Source of the DNA: Trichoplax adhaerens
Taxonomy: Eukaryota; Placozoa; Uniplacotomia; Trichoplacea; Trichoplacidae
Assembly (NCBI RefSeq): GCF_000150275.1
Contig: NW_002060944.1
Span: forward strand, 5,281,080 to 5,345,079
Reading direction: 5' to 3'
Length of the DNA stretch: 64,000 nucleotides
Shown: positions 42,932 to 62,431 of the stretch, in pieces
Layout of the letters: every line of letters starts with the position of its first letter
How positions within the stretch are numbered: the stretch's first letter is position 1
Notes under the pieces: generated by a model
Databases searched by the model: none
Told to the model about the DNA's origin: nothing
Seen by the model: only the letters and a program-made list of their open reading frames with translations
Program-made: the position numbers and the translations under genes

Positions 42932-45692
42932 TAGAGACATGAAAGAAATAAGAGATTAGTACGTTGTAAAATTACAAGTGGAATCAATCCATCGAACGCG
43001 CAATATTCTCCTCTAGAAGTTGTTTGTTCGTTTACCGTTATGATTACTAATACGTTGGTGTATCAGTCAATCTTGACAGCATCGATCATGGAGATAAGAA
43101 TAAAGATTAAAGTGAAAACGCTATCATTCACATCATCTAATAATCTGTATAACTTGAGTTCGATGTAAAATGCTTCGTCATGCAAAAATGTATAGAAATT
43201 CTTCTAAGCATTCTACGTCGAAATAGTATAATAACCAAGTCATACAAAATGCATCAATATCAATGGAAGACTTATGTAGAAGAGAACTGTACAGTATAGT
43301 AATCTATGTAAAACAACTTGGCATGATTAACGTCTTTAAGATCAGAAATCAATTGGTTCATTTTATCTTATCTATTTACATAATTTAGATTAGCGATTGC
43401 TGTGACCGTTCGAAATTTTCCCTCAGGCTCAGCTCACGAGTGATAGGAATGGGATGGGACGGCACAACGGCTTCGGCACCTTTATACTGTAATGGATAGC
43501 AATGAGCAAGAGAAGTACTGTACTGTACTGTACGGTACGGATACAGTACAGTATACAGTACAAAGTACTAGTGTACAATGTACTGTAAAATACAGTCACT
43601 AGAGGTCTGCATGGTCTGGTCTGGTCTTGTCTAGTTGAATACTGTGAGAGTGTGAGTCAGTGCGTTTAATCTACAGCATTGGGATTTTCAAAGCCCTTTT
43701 AAGTCAAAATATGAATTGTTGGTTGTGATTGAGTTGTGTCTTGAAGAAACTAAATTTCAGATCGGGCTACGCCAAGAACAGTAAATTCCGTCAGAGACTT
43801 CTAATAAGGGGAATTTCTTCTTTAAAAAATTCTGATTTCGTCGCTGCAAATCTTTACTTACTATGATACAGAGCTGACATTGACCAGGCAGACCAGATAG
43901 AGTGCATCGTTAATACAGTCAGTGCAGTATATTGATTTACTGTATTTATTGAATCCACACAATACAGTACAGTGAAAATTCACATAACTTCATTCATAAT
44001 TTGAGTTTGCGAGTGCTAGAGATCTGCATTAAAGTCGAAAAGTTTGTTTTAATTTGTGAATACCGTACAATATACAATACACAGTCCTAAATTGCCGAGG
44101 GGGTAATTCGAGTCAGACTGGAATAATGCATTATGTAAGTACGTATTCACAAATGTTTCCAATGCGTTGATGGTTCGTGAAACGTCAGCAAGTCATGCAA
44201 GCTATAACTTTCACTATTACTAATCACTTGTACAGGATATTATATTAATCAACAATAGTATTACTTGCAGAGATTATCCCACAGGGTGCAAAAATGAATT
44301 GTATTAATGTCTACTGCATAGCATTCGCTTCCAGTGAATCAATCAAGACATTTATTTGATCGAAAAGGTAGCCGTGAATGTTTTTAGCATGTCTATTGAA
44401 TAGATTCAACACAATTGCCTGATCTAAATAAAGGTAATAAGTAAGCAGAGATTGATGTAGCAGTTCAAAGACCAAGAGTGAAATTAAACCACTAATTCTC
44501 ATCTCGTATATTGAAATGGTGAATAGTTCGTGGTCGTTAATCATGTATCTGTGTTTCATTGATGGCAATACCAATCCTTTAATAGATTGTTAAGATGACA
44601 TTTACAATCCACAAAGTCCATCTCCGAAATACCCTGCTCACATTTATACGTACACTATCAGTAAAGGCGTAGGATAGGCTAGTGTTTACTTTATGGTCAA
44701 TACACTATTTATAATGATCAATGGATACGTAGAAAGATCTTGCACGTACACGTTGACAGCTCATACTGTAAGCAGTTAGTTAAACTTTATTATATCACAC
44801 ACCAATAATAAAATCATTCAAAGATCATAACTTCCTGTACACGTACAAACTTTATTTATATTGTAGTATCACACGTATTATTTTACTTAACAATAATCCT
44901 TGGTAAAATGCTCTACTATTAAGTTATATAAGGCAAATTTATTGCAATGAAGTAAATTTCATCTCAAGTCAATTATATTCTAGAAGATAAAGTTGAGCAT
45001 TAAAATACGTGTATAAATTAATTAATCAGAACGGACAATGAACGTTATTATCAGAAGTAAAAATTGTAATATAGCATACAACATCAATTATCAATTATCG
45101 ATAAAAGCAGTAGACGAAGCATCATCAATCCTAAATATAGATTATATCTACTGTACATTCAGTACAATTACTGTCAGTGCGATTTGGAAGCCATTTGCAC
45201 TCATTCTATAAATGAAAAAATTGGACATGGTCCAATATTGATCAATATTGAGAAACAAAATGCCAAACAGGATCATGCAGTAAACCACATCCTACTGATA
45301 GTACAGTACAAATACATTGGTAGTGTATGAGTAAAGAATAGAATTTGGTGCACTAATACACGGGCTGAATTTTTAATGTTTTCTGATATACGCTAACAAA
45401 CCGTAGTATACTGCATCAGTAGAGTAATGAACCCCCTTAAAAACAGAGTATTTACGAATTAACAACGACTTACATCAATGACCAATATTAACGTAGACAG
45501 GATTCGAGTAGAATAAAACAAAAATTACAAATAGACCGGATTCTAACGTTTTGTAACTAAAAGCATGAATCGTATATAGATGGGTTGGTTACAGGAGTTT
45601 TATCATGAATATTCTTTCAATTAGATAACTTTTTTACGATAATAACTGACGGAAAGATTTTAGAGAATTAATTAAAGATTGATTGCATAACC
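42932..45692. other. Spacer between copper transporter and FAM124-like gene
   Basis: About 2.8 kb. No gene can be supported with confidence, although an unidentified 87-codon frame at 44311-44574 (-) is noted as a finding, and a missing 5' exon of the copper transporter may lie here. A GTAC/CAGTA cluster is at 43515-43585. From 43400 to 43650 the sequence is less AT-rich than its surroundings. Confidence 0.5.
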
Positions 45693-48232
45693 CTAGGGTT
45701 TATGTCCTTCAACTTTATAAAAGATTACATTATTATCACATGGATCAGTAGCTTGCCAATAGTTGTCAGCCAGAGGAGTTAATTTAACTGGGAAAGAAAG
45801 CTTTGATATTAACATTTCAGGATCTTCGAGTTCAAAACAAAGGCGGCAAACTTCCATTTTGACAGTTTTCTCGTCAGGAACATGTATAATCATTATCTCA
45901 AAATCCTTGGCTAGCAGGAACTTACAATACTCAGTGACATCGACATCAACATTGAGATTGTCGTAAGCAGTTTGCCCAGTAACAGTCGAATAGAACTCTT
46001 TCATTTCCTTATACTTCTCACCAATATACAACTTCAGAACTGCACCTGCAGCTACGGCTCCTTGCCGAACGGAAAATGGGATAATTCCGTATTCTTTATA
46101 AGCGTAAAATATTTCAGATCTACCTGGGACATTAACGACCTTTGACATTGTATCTGTTAGCTGGATTGGAGCCCAGTCTTTACTTGTTTCTAGATACGAT
46201 TGCAATTTGCCACCCAGATCTTGCACAACAGGAACGAATCGTAACGATAATATCATGGAAGGAGCAATTTTGCCTTGAGTTAAATCTTTCTGTTTATAAT
46301 ACCGAATATCTTGCGATGTTTCGGGTTCTCGAACTGAAACATATCCCATTGCGCCAGAATAATGTTGTAAAATTTTATCGAGATGGTCATGTATCTTATC
46401 TCCTTCGTCTGGTTTACTGACAATTTCAACATAAGCTTTAGTTAACAATATATCTTGCTCGACAGCTGAAAAAGGTTAATAAATAGTGTAAGTGCAATAT
46501 ATACGCGTCATATTTTTTTTAAATCATAAGAACTTGATTCGTAATACTGTACATTATAGAATCCAGTATGCACTTATCGCTAATACTGTAGTTACACAAT
46601 ACAGTAGTGTAAGTTGGCAACCATGAATTTTTGATCAAAAATTCCTTTAGATGTGTTTACAGTACAGCGATTTTATATATTATTATAGTTTGATAAGATC
46701 ATAATAAACTCATTCAAAATAGATAGATAGAGTCATATGTTAAAATGATGCACAGATACCCCACAATTAAATTAATGATTAATGAATCAAAGGTGAGATT
46801 TCGCCATGTGTTTTTAAAGTTGGATAGATAACTGTATGTGTGCTAAAAAGAAATGAGTATGATGTCCAAGGGTGAAGATTTTCGAGTAAATTCTATGATG
46901 AAATGAGGTCAAAACAGAAATAAACATTGAAACTCCTTTTCTACTCGACGCCATTTTACTGGCACGGTATTATTGTTTTCTGATATATCTACTTAGAATA
47001 GCATTGTCAATCAATTATTCAACTATGAACAGTAAACACTAAGAAGATTGCCTATTATTGAAATTTACAATAGTTAAATGAGTCCTTTTTAAAATGACTC
47101 ACGTTCAATTCGTAGGACTTTATGACCTTTCAAGTCGGAAAGTTTATTGGCCATGAACGCTTCCCCTAAGGCATTGAAATCCTCATTTCTAAATAGGTAC
47201 ACGATAGCCTGTAGTTTACGGAATTGATGGATCTCTGCGAATTTGCTCTTTTTGCTATTGACGATGCCGCAACTTTCGTAAAGCTTCTTGGCAACAACAT
47301 CGATATTATCCTGATCTAGGCCAGGGCCTTCAAAAGTCAGTAACAGTTGTGTTACGTTATTCTTGAACGTGGTCAGCTCCGTGCTTCCCCATTTCCTATG
47401 TAGCTAAAGCGATAAACATTTTGAATGATTACACATTATGCAATACTTTAATAAACAATTACCACAAGCAGGCTTGAGCTACAATTTGATGCACGGATAG
47501 AATCAAAATATTTTGTATATAGGCTACTTTTGAATGGGATGACGGGTTTAGCGAAAAGAGAACGAGACAAGGTGCATCATTCTGTAATTATTGAAGTAGC
47601 AGTAACTACAGTAATGTGAGACTTGATGAATAGCAAAGAAAATGGTAGTCGCAGATAGTCATTTCATTAGCGTACAGTAATTAACTTAATAAAGAAAAAA
47701 CGTAGCAAAAAGAGCGGTCATTGATTGACGATAGTAACTTCAGCACTTTGAATTAATGGATTGACTACTTTCAATTCACTGTGATAACCATAAGATAGAG
47801 TGATCAATCCTGATGAAACTGTTGCCCATCAACGCTGCGTCGATCGACAGAATGGTGCTGTCTACGTCAACAAGTAAAACTAATCAGGCTTCAATAAGAG
47901 TCGAGATTAGAATAACAACAGCTACAGTACCGTCCTTGAAAGAAAAATGCGGTCTGATTGACGCTTAGGTCACTAAAGTGCTTGATCAACAGTTTGAATG
48001 TATTTTGCTCCTAGTGCAGTAAGGTCGTTGAAATGCAATCCATCCTTGTTGAATCTTGCATGCTGCAGCCAGTTCCCCCCAAAATCACGAATTGATTTAC
48101 CTTTCTAACGTATCTTGGTTTCAAAGAAGATGCCACTCCACCATCATAATAATAGACCTTCTCCAAGACAGCTTCAATCGTTTTGGGTAGAACTTCCGCG
48201 ATGCCATCCACAACATCCATGTCGTCAGCCAT
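45693..48232 (-). CDS. FAM124-like protein with unrecognised N-terminal region
   Basis: Three exons, 48232-48101, 47403-47103 and 46465-45693, give 401 aa in phase. The C-terminal part (from about residue 145) resembles the FAM124 family of unknown function: an opening strand 'TKAYVEIVSKPDEGDKIHD', later 'LSLRFVPV', 'VLKLYIG..YKEMKEFYSTV', 'VCRLCFELEDPEML' and the ending 'YWQATDPCDNNVIFYKVEG'. The last is like the 'WQT.D.DGN.I' close of FAM124, a pattern also typical of glyoxalase/VOC-type folds (inference). The first 144 residues, from exons 1 and 2, are acidic then mixed, with no signal peptide or membrane segment, and match nothing I recognise. The start MADD at 48232 has a good Kozak context (CAAAATGG); the frame is open further upstream without another ATG. 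It is divergent from SKIC2, and their spacer is filled with tandem repeats. Confidence 0.65.
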
Positions 48233-48593
48233 TTTGGTCTTGTATTTTATCAATTTTTCCGTCAAATAGTCCACTTGCAAATAAGGCACAACGATCTAGA
48301 CACCGCTTACTGTATGCTTGAGGGCTTGAAGGCGGAACCACCAAAAGCCTATCGCTGCAGATTGATCAGCTTTGGTGCTTCCTATAGTCTATACTTGTAT
48401 ATACAGTACAGTACAGTATATATAGACGCGCCTATACAATGCAGTAGCTACTATTTATAGTACAGGCCGTTCAAGGCACTGGCAGAAAGTTCTGGTAGTC
48501 TATGGTCTGGAACAGCTGTTTCTATTCGACAATACTGTATAATAGAGAGTTGCGGCGGATGTGGCTAATAGGGGATTTCCGTGCGACGTGATG

Positions 48594-48714
48594 AGCTTGC
48601 GATCCGATCAACTTCTAGAAGTCTATGGGAGCTGGGAGGTAGCAAAATAGCTTGCGATCCGATCAACTTCTAGAAGTCTGAGGGAGCTGGGAGGTAGCAA
48701 AATAGCTTGCGATG
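48594..48714. repeat. 55-bp tandem repeat (2.2 copies)
   Basis: The unit begins 'agcttgcgatccgatcaact' at 48594, repeats at 48649 and starts a third time at 48704 before diverging. The first two copies differ by a few bases. It contains the 12-bp palindrome-like string 'cttctagaag'. It lies in the divergent spacer between the FAM124-like gene and SKIC2. Confidence 0.93.
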
Positions 48715-48829
48715 AAGTATCCAATGAATGGTCTGATGAAGACCATGGACTAATTACTAGCCTGTGATAGCTTGGGGCGATGAGCGTGGGGTAAAATCTC
48801 CTCAATCCTCATACTGTACTCATTTTCTT

Positions 48830-49760
48830 TTCAGACTCAGAAAAAGGCAAAAAAATAGCGCTGAAACTAAGGTAAAATTACTATACTTTATAGCGTTAAG
48901 CAAGAACAGTCCATCCCAAAGTTGGAAACAAAAACAAAAAATAGTACTGAATCTACAAGGTAAAATTACTATACTTTACATCATTATGCAAGAACAGTCG
49001 AAGCCCATAGTAATAGTTACTATGTACGGCACTTGCTATCCCAAAGTTGGAAAAAGGGGAAAAAATAGTACTGAAACTAAGGTAAAATTACTCAACTTTA
49101 TGGGATTATGCAACAACAGTCGAAGCCCATACTAATATTTGCTATGTGCTAGACTGCTAGCTATGTACTTGCTATCCCAAAGTTGGAAACAAAAAATAGT
49201 ACTGAAATTAAGGTAAAATTGCTATACTTTATAGCATTCTTCAAAAACAGTCAAAGCCTGTAGTAATATTTACTATGATCTGTACTTTGCTATCGCAAAG
49301 TTGGAAACAAAAACAAAAAATAGTACTGAAACTAAGGTAAAATTGCAATACTTTATAGGATTCTTCAAGAACAGTCGAAGCCTATAGTAATATTGCTATA
49401 CTTTATAGCATTCTTCAAAAACAGTCACAGCCTATACTTTGCTATCGCAAAGTTGGAAACAAAAACAAAAAATAGTACTAAAACTAAGGTAAAATTACGA
49501 TACTTTATAGCATTCTTCAAGAACAGTCGAAGCCTATAGTAATATTGCTATACTTATAGCATTCTTCAAAAACAGTCAAAGCCTATAGTAATATTTACTA
49601 TGATCTGTACTTTGCTATCCCAAAGTTGGAAACAAAAACAAAAAATAGTACTGAAACTAAGGTAAAATTGCTATATTTTATAGGATTCTTCAAGAACAGT
49701 CGAAGCCTATAGTAATATTTGCTATGTTTCCAACTTTGCTATCCCAAAGTTGGAAACAAA
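48830..49760. repeat. Minisatellite, ~125-bp unit, seven copies
   Basis: The core 'ccaaagttggaaacaaaaac' recurs with its AAAG at 48918, 49043, 49179, 49297, 49449, 49622 and 49746. Spacings of 125, 136, 118, 152, 173 and 124 bp result; the two longest intervals contain an extra copy of an internal ~50-bp block (tactttatagcattcttca, then aacagtc.aagcctatagta). The unit also carries 'atagtactgaaactaaggta'. A long open frame through part of it on the plus strand is a property of the repeat and not a gene. Confidence 0.93.
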
Positions 49761-50102
49761 AATAAACACATTCTACAGTACAGTACATACTTTACAGTAC
49801 TGTGCACTGTGCAAGGTACTGTATGTACTGTAGAACAAGAGTGTACTGTACTGTACTGTACTGTACAATAGTACGTCCATGTGCTGATACTATAGTCTAA
49901 TTCTGGGCTGCTATCATTTCTACAAAGATCGTTTGTACAACTGACACATGGATGGATGGACGATATCCAGGGCAGAACTAACGGTGACATCCAAACTTTA
50001 TACGGTTGCGCATTTGGTAAACACCAACACGACTGACATACTCAGGCGTTGAGGAGAGAAAGTTCTTCTTGTTTATCAAGTTAGTAGCACCGGGTTGAGT
50101 CG

Positions 50103-58159
<8,057 letters not shown>

Positions 58160-58707
58160 TCTATTAATTATTGGGTTATGTGGCATGTAAAATAGATATC
58201 GATAAGAATATGTATATATACGTGTATTGTTGATACATCACTAGTTTTCAGTTACAACTGATTGAACATGTAACGCATTTTTTGAAATTGTACAGTCAAA
58301 GAAGTGTATACATATATATCAATTTGGAAAATGTATTACGTAATTTCTATTAAGTCGATAACAATATGCTGATACAGACTTTAGTTAATATTACAAATAA
58401 CGGATAACGAATTAATCATTTGGTGGAAGAATGTGAAAACATAATCTTGAAGAAATGAAGGTTGGTAATATGGCATACGAACGTAAATGTTCTCATTAAG
58501 GCCTTTTAAGATAATTACTTGCAATAATATTGTATCTTTGTGATGTAGATCACTGTTAAACAGTAATGTTCCTGTATGTATATAAATGTACACATTATAT
58601 ATATATCTATATTATGTATCCTTATCATAAAATTGTAATGTTTTGATTAAATTGACTGATTGTATCATTATCAGCAGCAGTTACATATCCATAGAACTAA
58701 GGTCAAG
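58160..58707. other. Convergent spacer SKIC2-QSOX
   Basis: About 550 bp of AT-rich sequence between two stop codons, including a (TA)n-like stretch near 58590-58610. It holds the 3' ends of both genes. No other feature is seen. Confidence 0.7.
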
Positions 58708-61700
58708 TTAGTATGTAATTTTACGTTTACATAACTTTCTATATTTCCCACGTGTACAGAAATACCAGTACATGTAGAAAATGATAACGCCTGCGGTAAG
58801 ATACATGATGATGCAAAATGATATATCCACTGTATTCATTAAACTAACATCCCAGCCCATTTGGATAACACCACTTCCACTTGGTGCTCGAACGTAATTT
58901 ACATGTAGCGGTAATTCCGCACCATTTTCGTTGTATTCAATATCGGAGTAAAATTTTTGCAAAAATTTCAAAACATTATCTTTATTCCATTTGATGGTAC
59001 TGTCGTTGTAAGACTGTGATGGCAATCGGCATGTAGGACATAAATATAAAGGTGGAAACTGAACTTTAGGAAATTCAGGATCGGTACTTTTGTCGTCCTT
59101 TAATCTTGAATTGGCTTTATTATGAGCTCTCCATAGCCACAATACAGCATCGTCATTGCTTTTAACTGTTGAACTGATTGTGGCAGCTTCTTTCAAAAAG
59201 TGATAACGACATTTCTGACAGCTAAAAAAGTATTGTACAAAATTGCGGACACCATATAGTATTTTCCGGCGATCCATTGCCATCCCGAAATTGCTTTGGC
59301 AATTCTGCGTCATTAAGGTATGAAATAAGGTCCATAAGCCGCATGGATAGCCACGCAAGTGCGAATGACTACCCATACATTTAGACCAAACTATTTTCTT
59401 TGGTAAACTAGCATTCTTAAAGCGCAAATAATCGTAGCATTACATATATGTGTATGTACAGAAACATTAAACAGTAATACTGATATTTTTTCCTCTACAT
59501 CGTAGTAAATTGTAATATACAGTACCACAATCATTAAACAGTTTGATCTTACCATACTGTCAATAAAAGTTGTAATTTGTTCAGTAGAAATTTGATTAAG
59601 GTATTCTCTTTTATTCATCCATTTGTAAAGCAGCTGAAGAAATTTCATTCGTCGTGGAGAACCAGGATAACACTATAATATCAATATTGGCAAAAATAAA
59701 ATTTAACTGATGAACGATCTCTATAAAATCTATAAAATAGATATAAATTTTCAGACTGATAAACAGGTATTAAGCTACCTTAGATAGTATCATGACAAAG
59801 TTTCTTAACGCTAACGTTTCATTTTTATTCAGTGTCGATTTTAAACACAGCTCTCGTCGAAATGCAAAAGTTATAGCTGAGTCTAAATCAATGATATTGA
59901 CCCTATAAGTGGAAATCATAGAAAAAACATCATTACTCCCTATCTTTATTAGAGTGGTTGCTATGAATTTTTTTGTGCTATTATCGCTATCTTTTACAAC
60001 TACGGTATGAGTATGTAGTAGTTTCATAGTTACTTTTTAAATTGTCGATGATGTACAGAAATACCCTACGTAAATTTATGATCTTGTACACACTAATAGC
60101 AAGAAAGAGGCTATGCATACATGAATATATGTAATAGCCTACTTAGGTCTCGCTTTGGCAAAGCTATTATATAACTAATCCAGGATCGCTGAACTTTTAG
60201 GGTGAAAGTGGAGGTATATTAAAAAAGTGCAATAAGGTCACTCTTTAGATAACATTAAGTATTTCATACTTGGCGGCAACGGATGGCAAATGATGATTGT
60301 GTAGGTCTGTTTTCTTCTGATTCGTAGAATTAAGTTTAAATGACGATATAAGACCCATATTTTTAAATGATTTTACGTATAATTTTCGAGATGAGTTCGA
60401 CCTAGAACGTGTATACACAGAATTAGCTTATCATCATAATGATAATATAATCACTTGAACAGCTTTAGATAAATGCTTTTGATGTATGATGCCTTATAAT
60501 TACTCTTACTTTACAGCAATCTTGACAATCTTGCTATTACGATGCAAGAAATAGACAGATGGATAGCTAGTGACATGAAATTTCGCGCTTAACAATTTCT
60601 GCAAGGAATATAAAATACAATAAGCAATTAAGTAATTATGACGATGAATAAACTTACGTATGTCGATTAGAACCTAGAGTATTATTTTTATAAACGACTA
60701 CAAATTGAATTACTTTATTTCGATCTACTCGAAAAACGATCATTTCTTTATTGCTTGTTAAGTCTAGAGCCAGCTAGAGGTAAAAAAAAACACGTGCTTT
60801 AGTAACAAACTTATTGAGTATATTGTGGCAATTGGTTCTGCAGTGTAAAGTAACGATGTTAACAACCTCACGGCCTAAGTAAGAATGAGAATCTTCAAAT
60901 ATAACAATGGCAGCATGATGGATAGGTAACATATTGGATAAAAGAGCACGAAAATGCTCAAATCTGTTCATCAAAATGAGAAGATACATGAAGATAAATA
61001 AAGACTCATACACTATATATAAATACTTGATTATTACTCTATCTTAGAAATATCAACCATCATAAGTTTCATGGCATAAAACTATAGAATAAATCATAAA
61101 TGGTATTTTATGATTTACACTATGGCAATAAAATGTAAATAAAGTATTCATTTAATTTCTATTACTTGACAAAATGTAACCAGGGCAAATTACGGTTCCA
61201 ATGCTGTTTAATGATATGGTCCACCATTGCTGTCCTCATGTCTTGAATGTTTTTTTCTCCTAATAGATTCATATCGAGAGTTTAGAAATATACAACACAC
61301 TTGATTATTGCGATGCTAAAGTACTGTCATGATGAAGTGGGTAATCAACATCGGGTTAAATAAAAACATTCATAGTATAATTTTCTGTCGAAGTGTTTTA
61401 TGGGTTAATAGTGAGGTGAGAATACAAAAAATATTGAGAAAAGCAATACGGCCTACGGTAGTAAGGATTAGCTGCAATGAGGCTATCGCTAAGGAAATAC
61501 AGTCATGCTTTTCGATCTTCTACTTAGTATTTACTTGCTGGACATGTAAGTTTATGCTATGTACAACTGCATTCTTTACGGTACGTACATTTTTAGATGG
61601 ACCAGCATTTTATTTTAAAATATAAAGTCCATACTCCTTCAATATTGATGCGTTAATATACATATAAATGATTATGTATAATAATCAACTTTACTTCGAA

Positions 61701-62431
61701 AGACTGGGGATATAATGAGAAAGCAATTTTACACGGGATGCAGAGAACTCTTTTTCATTCATAAATAAATATTATTATTGCAAAATAATCAGGAATTATG
61801 GGTATGCAAGTAATAAGTACTCAATGTTGGAAAAGGTAAAGTCAGGTCTGCAAATAGTTGACATACAAACTAAAGTACAGTCGACCGCATTCCAACAAAG
61901 GATTAGAGATCAAAAGAACAGCATATATTTATGTCGTCACAAATAACCATGACATTCTGTATATGGAAACATCTATAAAGACACGAAAGCTAATCATAAA
62001 CTACACAAATGAATATTAAATTTAATTCGTTACCGTCATAAACAATTGCGGTTTTGGACAAATCGGAGGACATGAGATTGACCAGCTATAACAGTAAATG
62101 ATAAGAAATATACGTATTCTAAAAGTTAATGATTTTTTCATATGTACTACAAAAGCAAAGTACTCTACAAATCATATAAGTATCTCAAAGTAGAGGATAT
62201 ATTGGTTTTTGAATTTATAATTAATTAATTTATACGAACAATGATAAGATACAGAAGTCTACCGGATGGAAAAGCAAATTAAAATAACTGAATCCCGTTG
62301 AAACTGCGATATTAATTAATTATATCTGACCTTAAACGTTGGAAAAGCATCAACATGATGACGACGACAAACAGGAACATTTCTAACATCGGAACAATCG
62401 ACAGCTGCTAGAGCAATAACTGATTTCCAAC
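58708..62431 (-). CDS. QSOX1: Quiescin sulfhydryl oxidase (5' part missing)
   Basis: Flavoenzyme of the secretory pathway that oxidises cysteine pairs in client proteins to disulfides, passing electrons to oxygen and giving H2O2. Ten exons are seen: 62431-62331, 61972-61948, 61259-61166, 60963-60867, 60773-60714, 60598-60510, 60401-60270, 59902-59779, 59672-59553 and 59415-58708, giving 515 codons in one frame. They cover the end of thioredoxin domain 1 ('LAAVDCSD', 'DAFPTFK'), the second thioredoxin-like domain ('DSHSYLGRE', 'FHVTSYPSVYFL'), the helical linker ('DLDSAITFAFRREL') and the Erv/ALR FAD domain. The FAD domain has 'RGYPCGLWTLFHTL', the redox pair in 'FSCQKCRYH', 'WLWRAHNKANSRL' and a C-terminal CPTC pair. 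A single membrane segment and a short basic tail close the protein. The exon with the CxxC active site of thioredoxin domain 1 and the signal peptide was not found up to 64000, so the gene probably continues beyond the window. Confidence 0.92.

Noticed and set aside
46142-46420. 92-codon plus-strand frame opposite the FAM124-like gene
   Set aside because: Antisense shadow; the minus strand is continuously open for 257 codons here with clear family features.
48764-49135. 123-codon plus-strand frame
   Set aside because: It crosses minisatellite units; its peptide simply repeats with the DNA unit.
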